Shown in pieces: positions 12,149 through 12,204 of a stretch of DNA of 12,204 bases. Origin of the DNA: JAYEJW01 sp034716535 (lineage in GTDB: Bacteria; Pseudomonadota; Gammaproteobacteria; Chromatiales; Chromatiaceae); NCBI GenBank assembly GCA_034716535.1, contig JAYEJW010000252.1, positions 1 to 12,204 of the forward strand. Direction: 5' to 3'. The first letter of the stretch is position 1; every line of letters starts with the position of its first letter. The notes under the pieces were generated by a model. The model ran no database searches. It saw nothing but the letters and a program-made list of their open reading frames with translations, and was not told where the DNA came from. The translations under genes and the position numbers were made by a program.

Positions 12149-12204
12149 ATGGCACTACGGTTTGTGATTTACGGTGCGACAATGGTCTTCTGTGTCTTGC
12201 CTGG
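12149..12204 (+). CDS. Possible start of a membrane or secreted protein (partial)
   Basis: The frame from ATG 12149 reads MALRFVIYGATMVFCVLPG and runs off the window. It is hydrophobic after one Arg, like a signal peptide or membrane anchor. No clear ribosome site precedes it, and an earlier ATG at 12130 closes after 12 codons. On the opposite strand a frame entering from outside ends PGKTQKTIVAP and stops near 12170, so the true coding strand is undecided. Confidence 0.25.
   Translation, partial: MALRFVIYGATMVFCVLP

Overview
The window is GC-rich, gene-dense bacterial DNA. Protein style (DinB, a PflX-like radical SAM enzyme, and the partition and replication proteins of SPI-7/PFGI-1-type integrative elements) suggests a gammaproteobacterium. 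A Chromatiaceae-like host is my guess from the combination and is not proven by the sequence.

Layout. (1) 1-2805 looks like ordinary chromosome. It holds a small cysteine-rich protein (+), a radical SAM enzyme with a tiny downstream membrane peptide (-), and DNA polymerase IV dinB (+). (2) 2824-3702 is an intact tyrosine recombinase (-), tail to tail with dinB. (3) 3703-4779 has no convincing gene. It holds nested palindromes, a 157-bp MITE-like element with 22-bp terminal inverted repeats, and a perfect 16-bp stem-loop. (4) 4780-5862 is a toxin-antitoxin patch: a VapB-like antitoxin tail, a vapC gene with most of its middle missing, and a complete Phd-ParE pair with a readable promoter and operator. 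(5) 5901-12084 is a minus-strand block of ICE backbone genes. In transcription order these are a 5'-truncated parB, a 191-aa unknown, DUF2857, TIGR03761/PFL_4669, a ParR-like adaptor, ParM/StbA, DUF3577 (STY4534-type), RadC/JAB and DUF6573. (6) 12085-12204 switches abruptly to AT-rich sequence with a possible promoter and the start of a hydrophobic ORF.

How it fits together. The ICE genes are the replication/partition/maintenance module of a SPI-7/PFGI-1-like element. No type IV secretion, relaxase, coupling protein or topoisomerase gene lies between the integrase and this module, and parB has lost its ParB-N domain. The simplest reading is a decayed or rearranged island next to dinB, with toxin-antitoxin genes and small repeats in the eroded part. 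The most unusual non-coding signal is a set of intergenic palindromes between the ICE genes. Two of them share one architecture (outer CYACCC/GGGTRG arms around an inner GGGAAG/CTTCCC stem), and there is a perfect GGTTACA-C-TGTAACC palindrome upstream of the TIGR03761 gene.
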